Origin: Candidatus Hodarchaeota archaeon
Lineage (GTDB): Archaea > Asgardarchaeota > Heimdallarchaeia > Hodarchaeales > Hodarchaeaceae
NCBI GenBank assembly: GCA_016839625.1
Contig: JAEOTY010000214.1
Span: 1 to 36,123 of the forward strand
Direction: 5' to 3'
Length of the DNA: 36,123 bases
Part shown: piece after piece, positions 28,689-36,123 of the stretch
How the letters are laid out: each line of letters begins with the position of its first letter
How positions within the stretch are numbered: the first letter of the stretch is position 1
Program-made: the position numbers and the translations under genes
Notes under the pieces: model-generated
The model's database searches: none
The model's input: only the letters and a program-made list of their open reading frames with translations
What the model was told of the DNA's origin: nothing

Positions 28689-29066
28689 CTAGGGTTCGTT
28701 TTGAGCTCTCATTTTACCGATTTCGCCTTTAATTTCTTGAATTAGTTGCTCATACGGACAGAGAAGGCATAGATTAATATCTTCGTGTCCATTATCATGA
28801 TTAATGTCTAAAAAAGCTCCCTCTTCGACTAATGTAGGCAACCCTTGTGGGAGATATACAATCCCCTCCTGAATAAGCCTGAAAATTTCTTGTAGGACGT
28901 TCTTCTTCTCCTGTATTGTTCGAATATCAAGTAGGTTCAGTAAGTACCCCAAACTTTGTTTTACACTCTCGGAGAGAGATAATAAGATGAGAGCTCGATC
29001 CGTTAATTGTGCCATTTCTTCTTCAGAAACTTTCATTTCCTTAAGTAGACTTTTCTCCAGCTTCAT
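28689..29066 (-). CDS. Family B paralog 3 (unknown, wHTH-like), 125 aa
   Basis: Shares DRALILLSL...DIRTIQEKKNVLQEIFRLIQEGIVYLPQGLP...INLCLLCPYEQLIQEI with ORFs 29079-29507 and 32606-33082. Confidence 0.75.
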   Translation of the reverse strand: MKLEKSLLKEMKVSEEEMAQLTDRALILLSLSESVKQSLGYLLNLLDIRTIQEKKNVLQEIFRLIQEGIVYLPQGLPTLVEEGAFLDINHDNGHEDINLCLLCPYEQLIQEIKGEIGKMRAQNEP

Positions 29067-29078
29067 CGTAATTCAGTC

Positions 29079-29507
29079 CTAGAGGGTAGAAGAGGCTTTA
29101 CGCGTTTGCAACTTCATTATTTCACTTTGTAATTCTCTGATTATCTGCTCGTAAGGACGAAGAAGGCATAAATCAATATTCTCTGGTTCTGAAGAGTTAT
29201 TTGTATCGAAAAGAGAACCCTGGTCTATTAATTGATGAAGTCCCTTGGGAATATACACAATCCCCTCCCGAATTAACCGATAAATCTGTTGAAGAACTTT
29301 CTTTTTCTCTTCTAGCGTGCGAATACCAAGAACATTCATCACGTAACGCAGATTTTGAGTAGGAGTATCTTTGAAGGACAATAGTAGAAGAGCTCTGTCA
29401 GCTAAAATAGCCATTTCTTCCTCATTAAGTTTTATTGTAAGAGATTCTTGATCTCCTTCTTCTTGGATTAGTTTTTCTTTGTGGATTGTTACATATTTTT
29501 GGTACAT
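29079..29507 (-). CDS. Family B paralog 1 (unknown, wHTH-like), 142 aa
   Basis: LADRALLLLSFKDTPTQNLRYVMNVLGIRTLEEKKKVLQQIYRLIREGIVYIPKGL...NIDLCLLRPYEQIIREL; nearly the same core as 32606-33082. Confidence 0.8.
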   Translation of the reverse strand: MYQKYVTIHKEKLIQEEGDQESLTIKLNEEEMAILADRALLLLSFKDTPTQNLRYVMNVLGIRTLEEKKKVLQQIYRLIREGIVYIPKGLHQLIDQGSLFDTNNSSEPENIDLCLLRPYEQIIRELQSEIMKLQTRKASSTL

Positions 29508-29509
29508 AG

Positions 29510-29779
29510 TTAAAATCCTCCATTAAGAGCATAACGAGAATTTTCTGCTGGATCTTGGATCAAATGTAGCCGTTCGTGCGAAAAAACTTCAATTAAATCA
29601 AGAAAATACGTTAAGAGATGTTGTAGCTCCGATTCAGAATATTGATCGTCATCATCAATTTTTAGAAAACAAAGTTCATTTTGATACTCAAATGTTGTAA
29701 ATAAATTAATGGATATGAATATCAGTTGTAATAAACGATCCAACGTCTTCCTTAGTCCAAACTGTTCCGTAAGTTGCAT
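29510..29779 (-). CDS. Family A paralog 1 (unknown), 89 aa
   Basis: MQLTEQFGLRKTLDRLLQLIFISINLF...ELQHLLTYFLDLIEVFSHERLHLIQDPAENSRYALNGGF; paralog of 33085-33369. Confidence 0.8.
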   Translation of the reverse strand: MQLTEQFGLRKTLDRLLQLIFISINLFTTFEYQNELCFLKIDDDDQYSESELQHLLTYFLDLIEVFSHERLHLIQDPAENSRYALNGGF

Positions 29780-29851
29780 TTTGATTTCATCCGTATGTTT
29801 CTACACAACTTCGCCTTGTATGACAGATGAAAGTCGTAACTTGATATAATG

Positions 29852-29874
29852 GAAAGATATTCGAATCTGACATC
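29852..29874 (-). promoter_or_regulatory. Shared upstream motif, copy 1
   Basis: Plus strand GAAAGATATTCGAATCTGACATC matches 33427-33449 at 19/23 positions; lies upstream of family A paralog 1. Confidence 0.5.
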
Positions 29875-30296
29875 AATAGAGAAAAAATGTCACATTTTTT
29901 TTCTACAAATTCATATTGTAAGAAAGGTAAAAAAAACTGCGAATGTACTGTATTTCACCTGAAAGAGAAGAAAATCCCTCCCTCATTAACTAAACAAGTA
30001 ATTTGTCTGAATAAAAATCAGTTGGTTAAAGACATCAGAAATTACTAAGGGCTATTAAAAAGCGATATATTACCTAGGAAGGATTACCATATTATGTTAA
30101 GTACCTAATGTAACATGATGGAGTATTGAGATTCATCCTAGGTTTATCTTTGTGAATGTCCTCATTTTCAAGGACATTTAATGAACTTATTTCTGTTTGT
30201 TTCTTGTTGGATCATGGCGTGCTTATTCATTTTATTACTCTTATAAATACGAAAGAAATACGTTCTACTCTGAAATTGTAGCCCTAATTTCAATTT

Positions 30297-30452
30297 TTAA
30301 TCTAGTATTGTTTGAATTGGTCCACCTGCAGCAGCAGCAGTTCCTAACGACGTTGCTGTGAGGTAGAGTAATATGATGAATAACCAAGGAACTAATCTCA
30401 ACAGTATTAATTCAATTTCATTTCTCATTTCACGATTTCTAACTTTTCTCAT
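30297..30452 (-). CDS. 51-aa single-TM microprotein, not in the ORF track
   Basis: Direct translation: MRKVRNREMRNEIELILLRLVPWLFIILLYLTATSLGTAAAAGGPIQTILD*. Basic N-terminus plus hydrophobic helix; SD-like AAGGTG about 10 nt upstream. Confidence 0.5.
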   Translation of the reverse strand: MRKVRNREMRNEIELILLRLVPWLFIILLYLTATSLGTAAAAGGPIQTILD

Positions 30453-30508
30453 TGTTTTTTACACACCTTATTTTTTTATTCGGTTTTTTTTCATATTTTT
30501 TGCATAAT

Positions 30509-30525
30509 ACGCAAGTATTTTGCGT
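30509..30525. promoter_or_regulatory. Operator-like inverted repeat ACGCAA-N5-TTGCGT
   Basis: Perfect 6-bp arms with a 5-nt spacer, between the microprotein start and the double-HTH regulator. Confidence 0.4.
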
Positions 30526-30544
30526 TTCTGCATATTCGAAGATT

Positions 30545-30566
30545 TTGTCTAGACAAGTTTATAAAT
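30545..30566 (+). promoter_or_regulatory. 12-bp palindrome TTGTCTAGACAA next to TATA-like TTTATAAAT
   Basis: Palindrome at 30545-30556, TATA-like box at 30558-30566, ATG at 30593. Confidence 0.5.
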
Positions 30567-30592
30567 GATACTACTCTTCTTTTCGGCATCAA

Positions 30593-32032
30593 ATGCCTCT
30601 CCCTCAACAAAATTCTTTAATCCTTGATAATTTCCGACAAAAACCCGAAGAGTATAAAATAGAGGAATTTGTACTTGATTTTCTCAATATCTGGAAACAT
30701 ATCCATGAGAAAGCGAAGAACTATTCACTTGAAGACACCTTAGAGTTCGCAAAGACTATTCTAGAGTCTCATATTCTCCCATTTTATAGGAAATTTGAAC
30801 AAGATGACATTTTAGAATTAAATGAGAGTTGGCTCAAAACTTATGGTTCAATTGTACTAAAGTGGAGGAAAAGGGGTAATATCCTTTTCCCTTTAAAGCT
30901 AGTAACTTATGAAATCTGTTTTCACGATAAACAACTCTTGGGATTTTTCCTCCAAAAACTGTCAACGAAAGAGATACGGGGAAATAAAGAGTCCCTATTT
31001 GAATTTATATTTCCTGTACTAGTTAATTTTACAGTCCCGCTTGATAATTTGTATATATCTTTATTAAAAGCCTTTCAGGGTTTAGAAAAGCATAATGCGG
31101 TATATTATCGCCAACCAACTCAGACAGACTTCGCAAAACATTTAGAAGTCTCCCCCAGAACCGTTTTACGTCGTATGAATGTAATTCGGTTATTACAAAT
31201 GGTAAATGCCCTTCATTTCTTAGATATGGGTAAGCTTGGTTACGAGACTACTTTATTTGTGCATTCAAACACTTTTCCTAAACAATACGAGAAGTATCTA
31301 ATCCTTTCGACCAATTTAACACTAGGAACCTTTAGTATTGTTCAGGTTCCCTATAAAAAGCCAAAGGAAATGTTTTCACTCGAGAGAAATCTTGATATTC
31401 TAATCTCTCAACCAATAGGAACAAAAATTTCCTCTTGGAATTTAACAGGCCTATCACAAGGAGAAGTTACATGGCAACATCCTCCTCCTTTTCTTCACGG
31501 TGATGCCGACATTTCCTTAATTTCTCCCAGCCCTGATCTTTTTTTCTCTCTTAAACCTTCATTTAATTCATTTCGAACACTTACTCCAGCTGATATAAAA
31601 ATCCTTGATTTTCTTACCACTAGGGGTAGTTTTTCAAGTATTAAACAACTTAGTAATACTATTAGTGTTTCCTCACCTGAGATCTCCAAACGGCTTAAAG
31701 AATACGGTGATGCTGATTTATTAGTAAAAATGAACCAATATTACAACATTGGTTTAGATCTAACGATTTTCATCTTTGCTTCAACAGAAAACAATAATAT
31801 TCCATGGGTTCCACATTTCCTTAGCTTTCCGAGATGTGATATATATTACCAAGATGACGAATCACCTTATTATTATTTCGGTTATCTTAAAATTCCTAAT
31901 TATTGGATAAAGGCTTTTGCGAGGAAGATTGATTTAATCAAGAGAGATTTTGATGTCAAAATATATTATAAGATAGCTAGTTCTGTTGATTATGCTAAAT
32001 GGGGCGTTAATTTACAGGAAACTTATTTCTGA
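30593..32032 (+). CDS. Double-HTH transcriptional regulator-like protein, 479 aa
   Basis: Two HTH-like segments: PTQTDFAKHLEVSPRTVLRRMNVIRLLQM and SSIKQLSNTISVSSPEISKRLKEYGDADLLVKM. TATA-like TTTATAAAT about 30 nt before the ATG. Confidence 0.75.
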   Translation: MPLPQQNSLILDNFRQKPEEYKIEEFVLDFLNIWKHIHEKAKNYSLEDTLEFAKTILESHILPFYRKFEQDDILELNESWLKTYGSIVLKWRKRGNILFPLKLVTYEICFHDKQLLGFFLQKLSTKEIRGNKESLFEFIFPVLVNFTVPLDNLYISLLKAFQGLEKHNAVYYRQPTQTDFAKHLEVSPRTVLRRMNVIRLLQMVNALHFLDMGKLGYETTLFVHSNTFPKQYEKYLILSTNLTLGTFSIVQVPYKKPKEMFSLERNLDILISQPIGTKISSWNLTGLSQGEVTWQHPPPFLHGDADISLISPSPDLFFSLKPSFNSFRTLTPADIKILDFLTTRGSFSSIKQLSNTISVSSPEISKRLKEYGDADLLVKMNQYYNIGLDLTIFIFASTENNNIPWVPHFLSFPRCDIYYQDDESPYYYFGYLKIPNYWIKAFARKIDLIKRDFDVKIYYKIASSVDYAKWGVNLQETYF

Positions 32033-32279
32033 AATAATTTCCATTGATTAATATCACCACAAGATGAAAAAAAGGCGAATCAGTAAGAATATCAGCCAAA
32101 AAAAGGATATGAACATAAAAGCACTTTGATTTTTCTTTTATATTCGAAAATAGGTTTTGATATATTACACAAGGACTCCCTAGGTAACATTTCCTCTTAT
32201 AATGGCCAAGACAATACTCTTTGGAGTATTCGTTGAAGAATTTTTCAAGGTTAATTTCAGAATTTTTGTTTTAAATCTG

Positions 32280-32588
32280 TTATTGCGCAACTGTGAAATA
32301 TGTTTTAGGTCGACCTCTGTGTTTACGATCTTCAGGATAACTGATTACATACCCTTTCACAATTAATCGTATTAAGCTGTCATAGAGGGTTGACCGTGCG
32401 ATTCCAGTTGTTGACACTAATTTACTCCTCGTTATCGGACCTTTTTTTCTTAGAATTTCTAAAATAGTCCGATCTATTTCATATTTTATTGCTGGTTTGT
32501 CTTTTCTTCTCTTAGAACTTGATTCTATAGGAAATTGTTCTCTTCCTTCAATAACATTCATCATTTGATTATTTGACATGATGTCCAC
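32280..32588 (-). CDS. Winged-helix transcriptional regulator, 102 aa
   Basis: IDRTILEILRKKGPITRSKLVSTTGIARSTLYDSLIRLIVKGYVISYPEDRKHRGRPKTYFTV. Confidence 0.85.
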   Translation of the reverse strand: MDIMSNNQMMNVIEGREQFPIESSSKRRKDKPAIKYEIDRTILEILRKKGPITRSKLVSTTGIARSTLYDSLIRLIVKGYVISYPEDRKHRGRPKTYFTVAQ

Positions 32589-32605
32589 CTTAATTTCTTC
32601 TTAAT

Positions 32606-33082
32606 TCACAACAATAATTCCTGGTTTCTTTCTTCTTTTCTTTGCATTTCAGCTATATCATTTTGAATTTCTTTGATTATCTGGTCATAAGGACGTAACA
32701 GGCACAAATCAATATTTCCTGCTTCTAGATTATCAGCGTCGAGGGAAGATCCCAATTGAGCAAATTGAGGAAAGCCTTTGGAAATATAGACAATACCTTC
32801 TCTAATTAAACGATAAATTTCTTGTAGAACTTCCTTTTTATCCTCCAACGTCCGAATGCCTAGCACTTTCAGTACATATCGTAAGTTCTGAGTCGTAGTG
32901 TCTTTAAACGATAATAACAGTAGAGCACGATTTGCTAAATGAGCTCTTTCTTCGTTTACTCTTTCATTTTCTTTCTTGATTCTTTCTTCGTGACTCATCT
33001 TTTGTAAATTCCTGATTAAATCACGATCTATTTTCTCTTGATTATAATCCTCCTTACGAACATGAGTATATTGTGTCACCAT
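32606..33082 (-). CDS. Family B paralog 2 (unknown, wHTH-like), 158 aa
   Basis: LANRALLLLSFKDTTTQNLRYVLKVLGIRTLEDKKEVLQEIYRLIREGIVYISKGF...NIDLCLLRPYDQIIKEI. Confidence 0.8.
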   Translation of the reverse strand: MVTQYTHVRKEDYNQEKIDRDLIRNLQKMSHEERIKKENERVNEERAHLANRALLLLSFKDTTTQNLRYVLKVLGIRTLEDKKEVLQEIYRLIREGIVYISKGFPQFAQLGSSLDADNLEAGNIDLCLLRPYDQIIKEIQNDIAEMQRKEERNQELLL

Positions 33083-33084
33083 TC

Positions 33085-33369
33085 TTAGAAACCTCCACTA
33101 AGAGCATAACGAGAATTATCATCTACATCCTGTATGAGCTGAACTTTTTCGTGGGTGAAATAATCAACCAGATCAAGAAAATACGCTAGTAGTTGTTGGA
33201 GTTCCGATTGAGACTTTTGTTCTGTGTCGTCAATTGTAATAAATCCTAAGCCATTTTCAAACTCCATTGACGCAAATAAGTTAGTTGAAATGAAAATTAG
33301 CTGGAATAAGTGATCTAACGATTTCTTCAACCCAAATTGTTCTGTTATTTGCATCTTTTCTCTATCCAT
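33085..33369 (-). CDS. Family A paralog 2 (unknown), 94 aa
   Basis: MQITEQFGLKKSLDHLFQLIFISTNLF...ELQQLLAYFLDLVDYFTHEKVQLIQDVDDNSRYALSGGF. Confidence 0.8.
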   Translation of the reverse strand: MDREKMQITEQFGLKKSLDHLFQLIFISTNLFASMEFENGLGFITIDDTEQKSQSELQQLLAYFLDLVDYFTHEKVQLIQDVDDNSRYALSGGF

Positions 33370-33426
33370 GTGTTTTTGGGTAATTTTGCTTCAATTAACA
33401 TAAGGAATACAATAATAGAAATAGTA

Positions 33427-33449
33427 GAAAGGTATTCGAAGTGGACATC
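33427..33449 (-). promoter_or_regulatory. Shared upstream motif, copy 2
   Basis: Plus strand GAAAGGTATTCGAAGTGGACATC; equivalent position upstream of family A paralog 2. Confidence 0.5.
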
Positions 33450-33604
33450 TTTTCGGAAAAATTGTCGGAAATCATAAGGTATGAGGTGAGAGATCATAGC
33501 TTAATTGTTGATAATATAAGACCATAAGTACTTATTTAGAAGACTTATCAATCACTAATCACTTCATTATTTCAATATAACGTCAGATTTGACCAAAATA
33601 AGAA

Positions 33605-34414
33605 ATGAAGGAACTTTTTATGCAATCAAACTTAGAGCAACTTGAAAAAGAGATCAAATCTCATATGAAAGGGATTAAACGAAAGATTGTTGTTTTATCT
33701 GGAAAGGGAGGGGTAGGAAAATCGACAGTGGCAGCCAATCTTGCATTAGCATTTGCTGAAAAATATCCAAAAGGCAAGGTTGGGATTGCTGATTTAGATT
33801 TTTCTGGGCCAAACATCCCCAAGATCCTTGGTGTGGAGAACAAAAGGTTGGAAGCTCCTGAAGATGAGAAGTTTCATCCAATCACAGGTCCAATGGGTCT
33901 CAAGGTAGTATCTATGGCTTTTTTTCTAGATTCACCTTCCACCCCAGTTATCTGGCGCGGGCCATTAAAAATCAAGGCACTACGGCAGTTTCTTACTGAT
34001 TTTTTCTGGGGCGATTTGGAAGTATTAGTCTTTGATATGCCCCCAGGGACAGGAGATGAAGCGATTTCCATCATGCAGATGATTCCCGATATGGATGGTG
34101 TAGTCATTGTTACTACACCTCAAGAGGTTAGTCTTCTCGATACCGGTAAATCGCTGGTTATGTCTCGCAAAATGGATCGTCCTGTCATCGGAATCATAGA
34201 AAACATGTCTTCATTCGTTTGTCCATCGTGTGGGGAAAAACATGCCTTATTTGGAGAAGGAGGGGGCGCTAAAATGGCACAAGAATTTGGCACAGAGCTT
34301 CTCGGGCAGATCCCACTTGATCCGAAAATTCGTGCTGACGAGGATCGGGGTATTTCCCAAGCGTTTGATTATTTCAAACCTATTGTCGATAGAATTCTAG
34401 AAAAGACCAAATAA
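33605..34414 (+). CDS. Mrp/NBP35 (ApbC) family P-loop ATPase, Fe-S carrier type
   Basis: VVLSGKGGVGKSTVAANLALAFA; DLDFSGPNIPKILG; VFDMPPGTGDEAI; VTTPQEVSLLD; CPSCGE. Confidence 0.95.
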   Translation: MKELFMQSNLEQLEKEIKSHMKGIKRKIVVLSGKGGVGKSTVAANLALAFAEKYPKGKVGIADLDFSGPNIPKILGVENKRLEAPEDEKFHPITGPMGLKVVSMAFFLDSPSTPVIWRGPLKIKALRQFLTDFFWGDLEVLVFDMPPGTGDEAISIMQMIPDMDGVVIVTTPQEVSLLDTGKSLVMSRKMDRPVIGIIENMSSFVCPSCGEKHALFGEGGGAKMAQEFGTELLGQIPLDPKIRADEDRGISQAFDYFKPIVDRILEKTK

Positions 34415-34608
34415 TTTGCTAGAAGAGGGAGTTTTTCTCTTATTTTAGATTAATAGCCTCTCAACATATCTACACCATTATTATCGGGAAAGTTTCGCAA
34501 TTAAGATCAAACTTCATGGTGTAGTCTCGCAAAAAACTGAACATAACTCTTTTAATTAAAATTGAACAAGGGATTTTATTCAACTTAATTTCTATAAGGT
34601 GAAAAAAA

Positions 34609-35970
34609 ATGACTGAAGCTCAAATGTTTACTGCAAATCGTTTCCAAAAGACAGCTTATTCTGTTGCTACTTTTGGTAATTCACTAGTAGGAGCAGTTAT
34701 TACCGTTTTTACTTTCTTTTTCTATAAGAACATTGTCTATGAGAATCTAATTGGAGATAATGAGTTTCTTATTCTTACTTTACTTGGAACTGCGTTAGCT
34801 ATCGGATGGTGGGTTCAAGCTCTGATGAATCCCGTTGCTGGTTGGCTTTCTGACAAAATGGCGTCAGCTCGTTTTGGTCGCCGAAAACCATGGTTAATAA
34901 TAGGTTCCCCAATCATGGCTCTCAGTTTTATTGCCATTTTCCTGATTCCCGCCCCTGCTTCTGAATTATACTTTCCTATTATCTGGTTGGCATTCTTTGA
35001 GGCAATCTTTAATGCTGCTTATGCAGCAACAGTCTGTGTTTATTTATCCATTATTCCTGAAATTTGTCCTACCCCTGAAGAACGAACAAGTATCTCCACT
35101 TATCGTCAGGGTTTCTATCTTGTGGGCTATATCATTGGAGCATTACTCGGAGCTTTAGTCAGTTTTCAAGTATTCATTGTTGTAGTATTAGCAGGTTTCA
35201 TGGTTCTATGTTTCTATATTGCAGCGTTTGGAATTAAAGAACCTGAACAAACCCCAGAATTACCAACTTTCGGCATAGTCGAAGCTCTGGTGGTTACATT
35301 CAGAAACAAACCTTTTTTGCCCTATCTTGGATATACTATTTTTGCCACGGCGTTTCAGTCTATGTTAATAGCCGCTTTACCCGACTTTGGATTACATGTC
35401 ATCTATCAGGGAGATGAAGATCAAATCATTTCATCTTTCATTCCTGCTGCTTTCGTTATCACTGGTATATTAGCTATTGCTCCTGCAATGTACTGGATTA
35501 ATAAGGTCGGTAAAAAGAAAGCCGCATCCTATGGGATGTTAGCTGCAACAATTATAACGATGTTCTTAGCCACAGTGGGTATGATCCCTGGGTTAGAATT
35601 ACCGCAGACCTTGGTTATAGTACTCCTCCTAGGTATTCCTGCAGCCCCTCTGTTGATCCTTCCTGATTCGATCATTGCTGATCTCACTGATTATGACGAA
35701 ATGGTAACAGGCACTCGTCGAGAAGCCATGCATTTTGCATCACAGGGATTATTAACTCGTTTTGCTGGTGGTATTTCTATCCAATTAATGGGGCTTATCT
35801 TGGGGCTCTTTGGTGCAACCTATACTGCAGGAGAACCATTCAATGGGACACTAGGGCTCTTACTCATCGGTCCTGTGTGTGCTATATTCCTCCTGGTTGG
35901 TCTTCTAATCTTCCAAAAGTACCCCGAAGAGGAAGTATTGAAAGCCTCTGCAAAGAAAGCTCAAGCTTAA
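34609..35970 (+). CDS. MFS transporter, GPH (glycoside-pentoside-hexuronide) type
   Basis: 12-TM-like; LMNPVAGWLSDKMASARFGRRKPWLIIGSPIMA; DLTDYDEMVTGTRREAMHFASQGLLTRFAGG. Confidence 0.88.
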   Translation: MTEAQMFTANRFQKTAYSVATFGNSLVGAVITVFTFFFYKNIVYENLIGDNEFLILTLLGTALAIGWWVQALMNPVAGWLSDKMASARFGRRKPWLIIGSPIMALSFIAIFLIPAPASELYFPIIWLAFFEAIFNAAYAATVCVYLSIIPEICPTPEERTSISTYRQGFYLVGYIIGALLGALVSFQVFIVVVLAGFMVLCFYIAAFGIKEPEQTPELPTFGIVEALVVTFRNKPFLPYLGYTIFATAFQSMLIAALPDFGLHVIYQGDEDQIISSFIPAAFVITGILAIAPAMYWINKVGKKKAASYGMLAATIITMFLATVGMIPGLELPQTLVIVLLLGIPAAPLLILPDSIIADLTDYDEMVTGTRREAMHFASQGLLTRFAGGISIQLMGLILGLFGATYTAGEPFNGTLGLLLIGPVCAIFLLVGLLIFQKYPEEEVLKASAKKAQA

Positions 35971-35982
35971 CCTAATAGCAAA

Positions 35983-36011
35983 TTTTTTTCTCTTCTCCCT
36001 TTCTTTTTTTT
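35983..36011 (+). terminator. Poly-T terminator candidate
   Basis: Two T-tracts (T7 at 35983-35989, T8 at 36004-36011) in pyrimidine-rich sequence just after the MFS stop. Confidence 0.4.
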
Positions 36012-36025
36012 AGTGACTATTTCAG

Positions 36026-36123
36026 ATGGATCGTACAGATTTACTTGATATTCTAATTACATCAGGTAATACCTCCAGGATGACGATCTTTGTAGGCAGT
36101 ATGGATGAAAGACTAGGTTCCAC
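36026..36123 (+). CDS. Possible CDS start running off the window
   Basis: ATG at 36026, open to the edge: MDRTDLLDILITSGNTSRMTIFVGSMDERLGS. Confidence 0.35.
   Translation, partial: MDRTDLLDILITSGNTSRMTIFVGSMDERLGS

Noticed and set aside
30484-30500. T-rich tracts before the double-HTH gene as a terminator
   Set aside because: T-runs lie upstream of the microprotein start on the opposite strand; more likely promoter AT-richness than termination.
29780-30592. Possible CRISPR array or tRNA in the long intergenic region
   Set aside because: No regularly spaced direct repeats and no T-arm-like GTTCGAATCC sequence found by eye.

Overview
This 36 kb window is AT-rich and densely coded, and looks archaeal. 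An Asgard-type lineage is my inference, from a Roadblock/LC7 protein, a geranylgeranyl reductase, an Hsp90 and TATA-type near-leaderless promoters. Recognisable genes: the 3' part of htpG/Hsp90, a GMC oxidoreductase, a Roadblock/LC7 protein, a thioredoxin-like protein fused to two V4R domains, a rhomboid protease, a polytopic glycosyltransferase-like protein, a geranylgeranyl-reductase-family flavoprotein, an FtsX-type permease with an ABC ATPase carrying a zinc ribbon, a phosphoglucose/phosphomannose isomerase, a wHTH + AAA ATPase pair, hypD, a GH13 alpha-glucosidase, a TIM-barrel sugar isomerase-like protein, an active/inactive M16 peptidase pair, an Mrp/NBP35 ATPase and a GPH-type MFS transporter. 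The best candidate for an undescribed system is at ~28.7-33.4 kb. There a two-gene cassette of unknown families (A ~90 aa, B ~125-158 aa) occurs twice with identical stop-to-start spacing and a shared upstream motif. It flanks a double-HTH regulator and a 51-aa single-TM microprotein that the ORF track misses. Other points from direct reading: a truncated ABC-ATPase remnant ending at the pgi/pmi stop codon, an exact 28-bp repeat (8011/13031), and a probable A9-homopolymer frameshift splitting an ~88-aa gene. I saw no tRNA, rRNA, CRISPR array or transposase. All family calls come from reading motifs; no searches were run.
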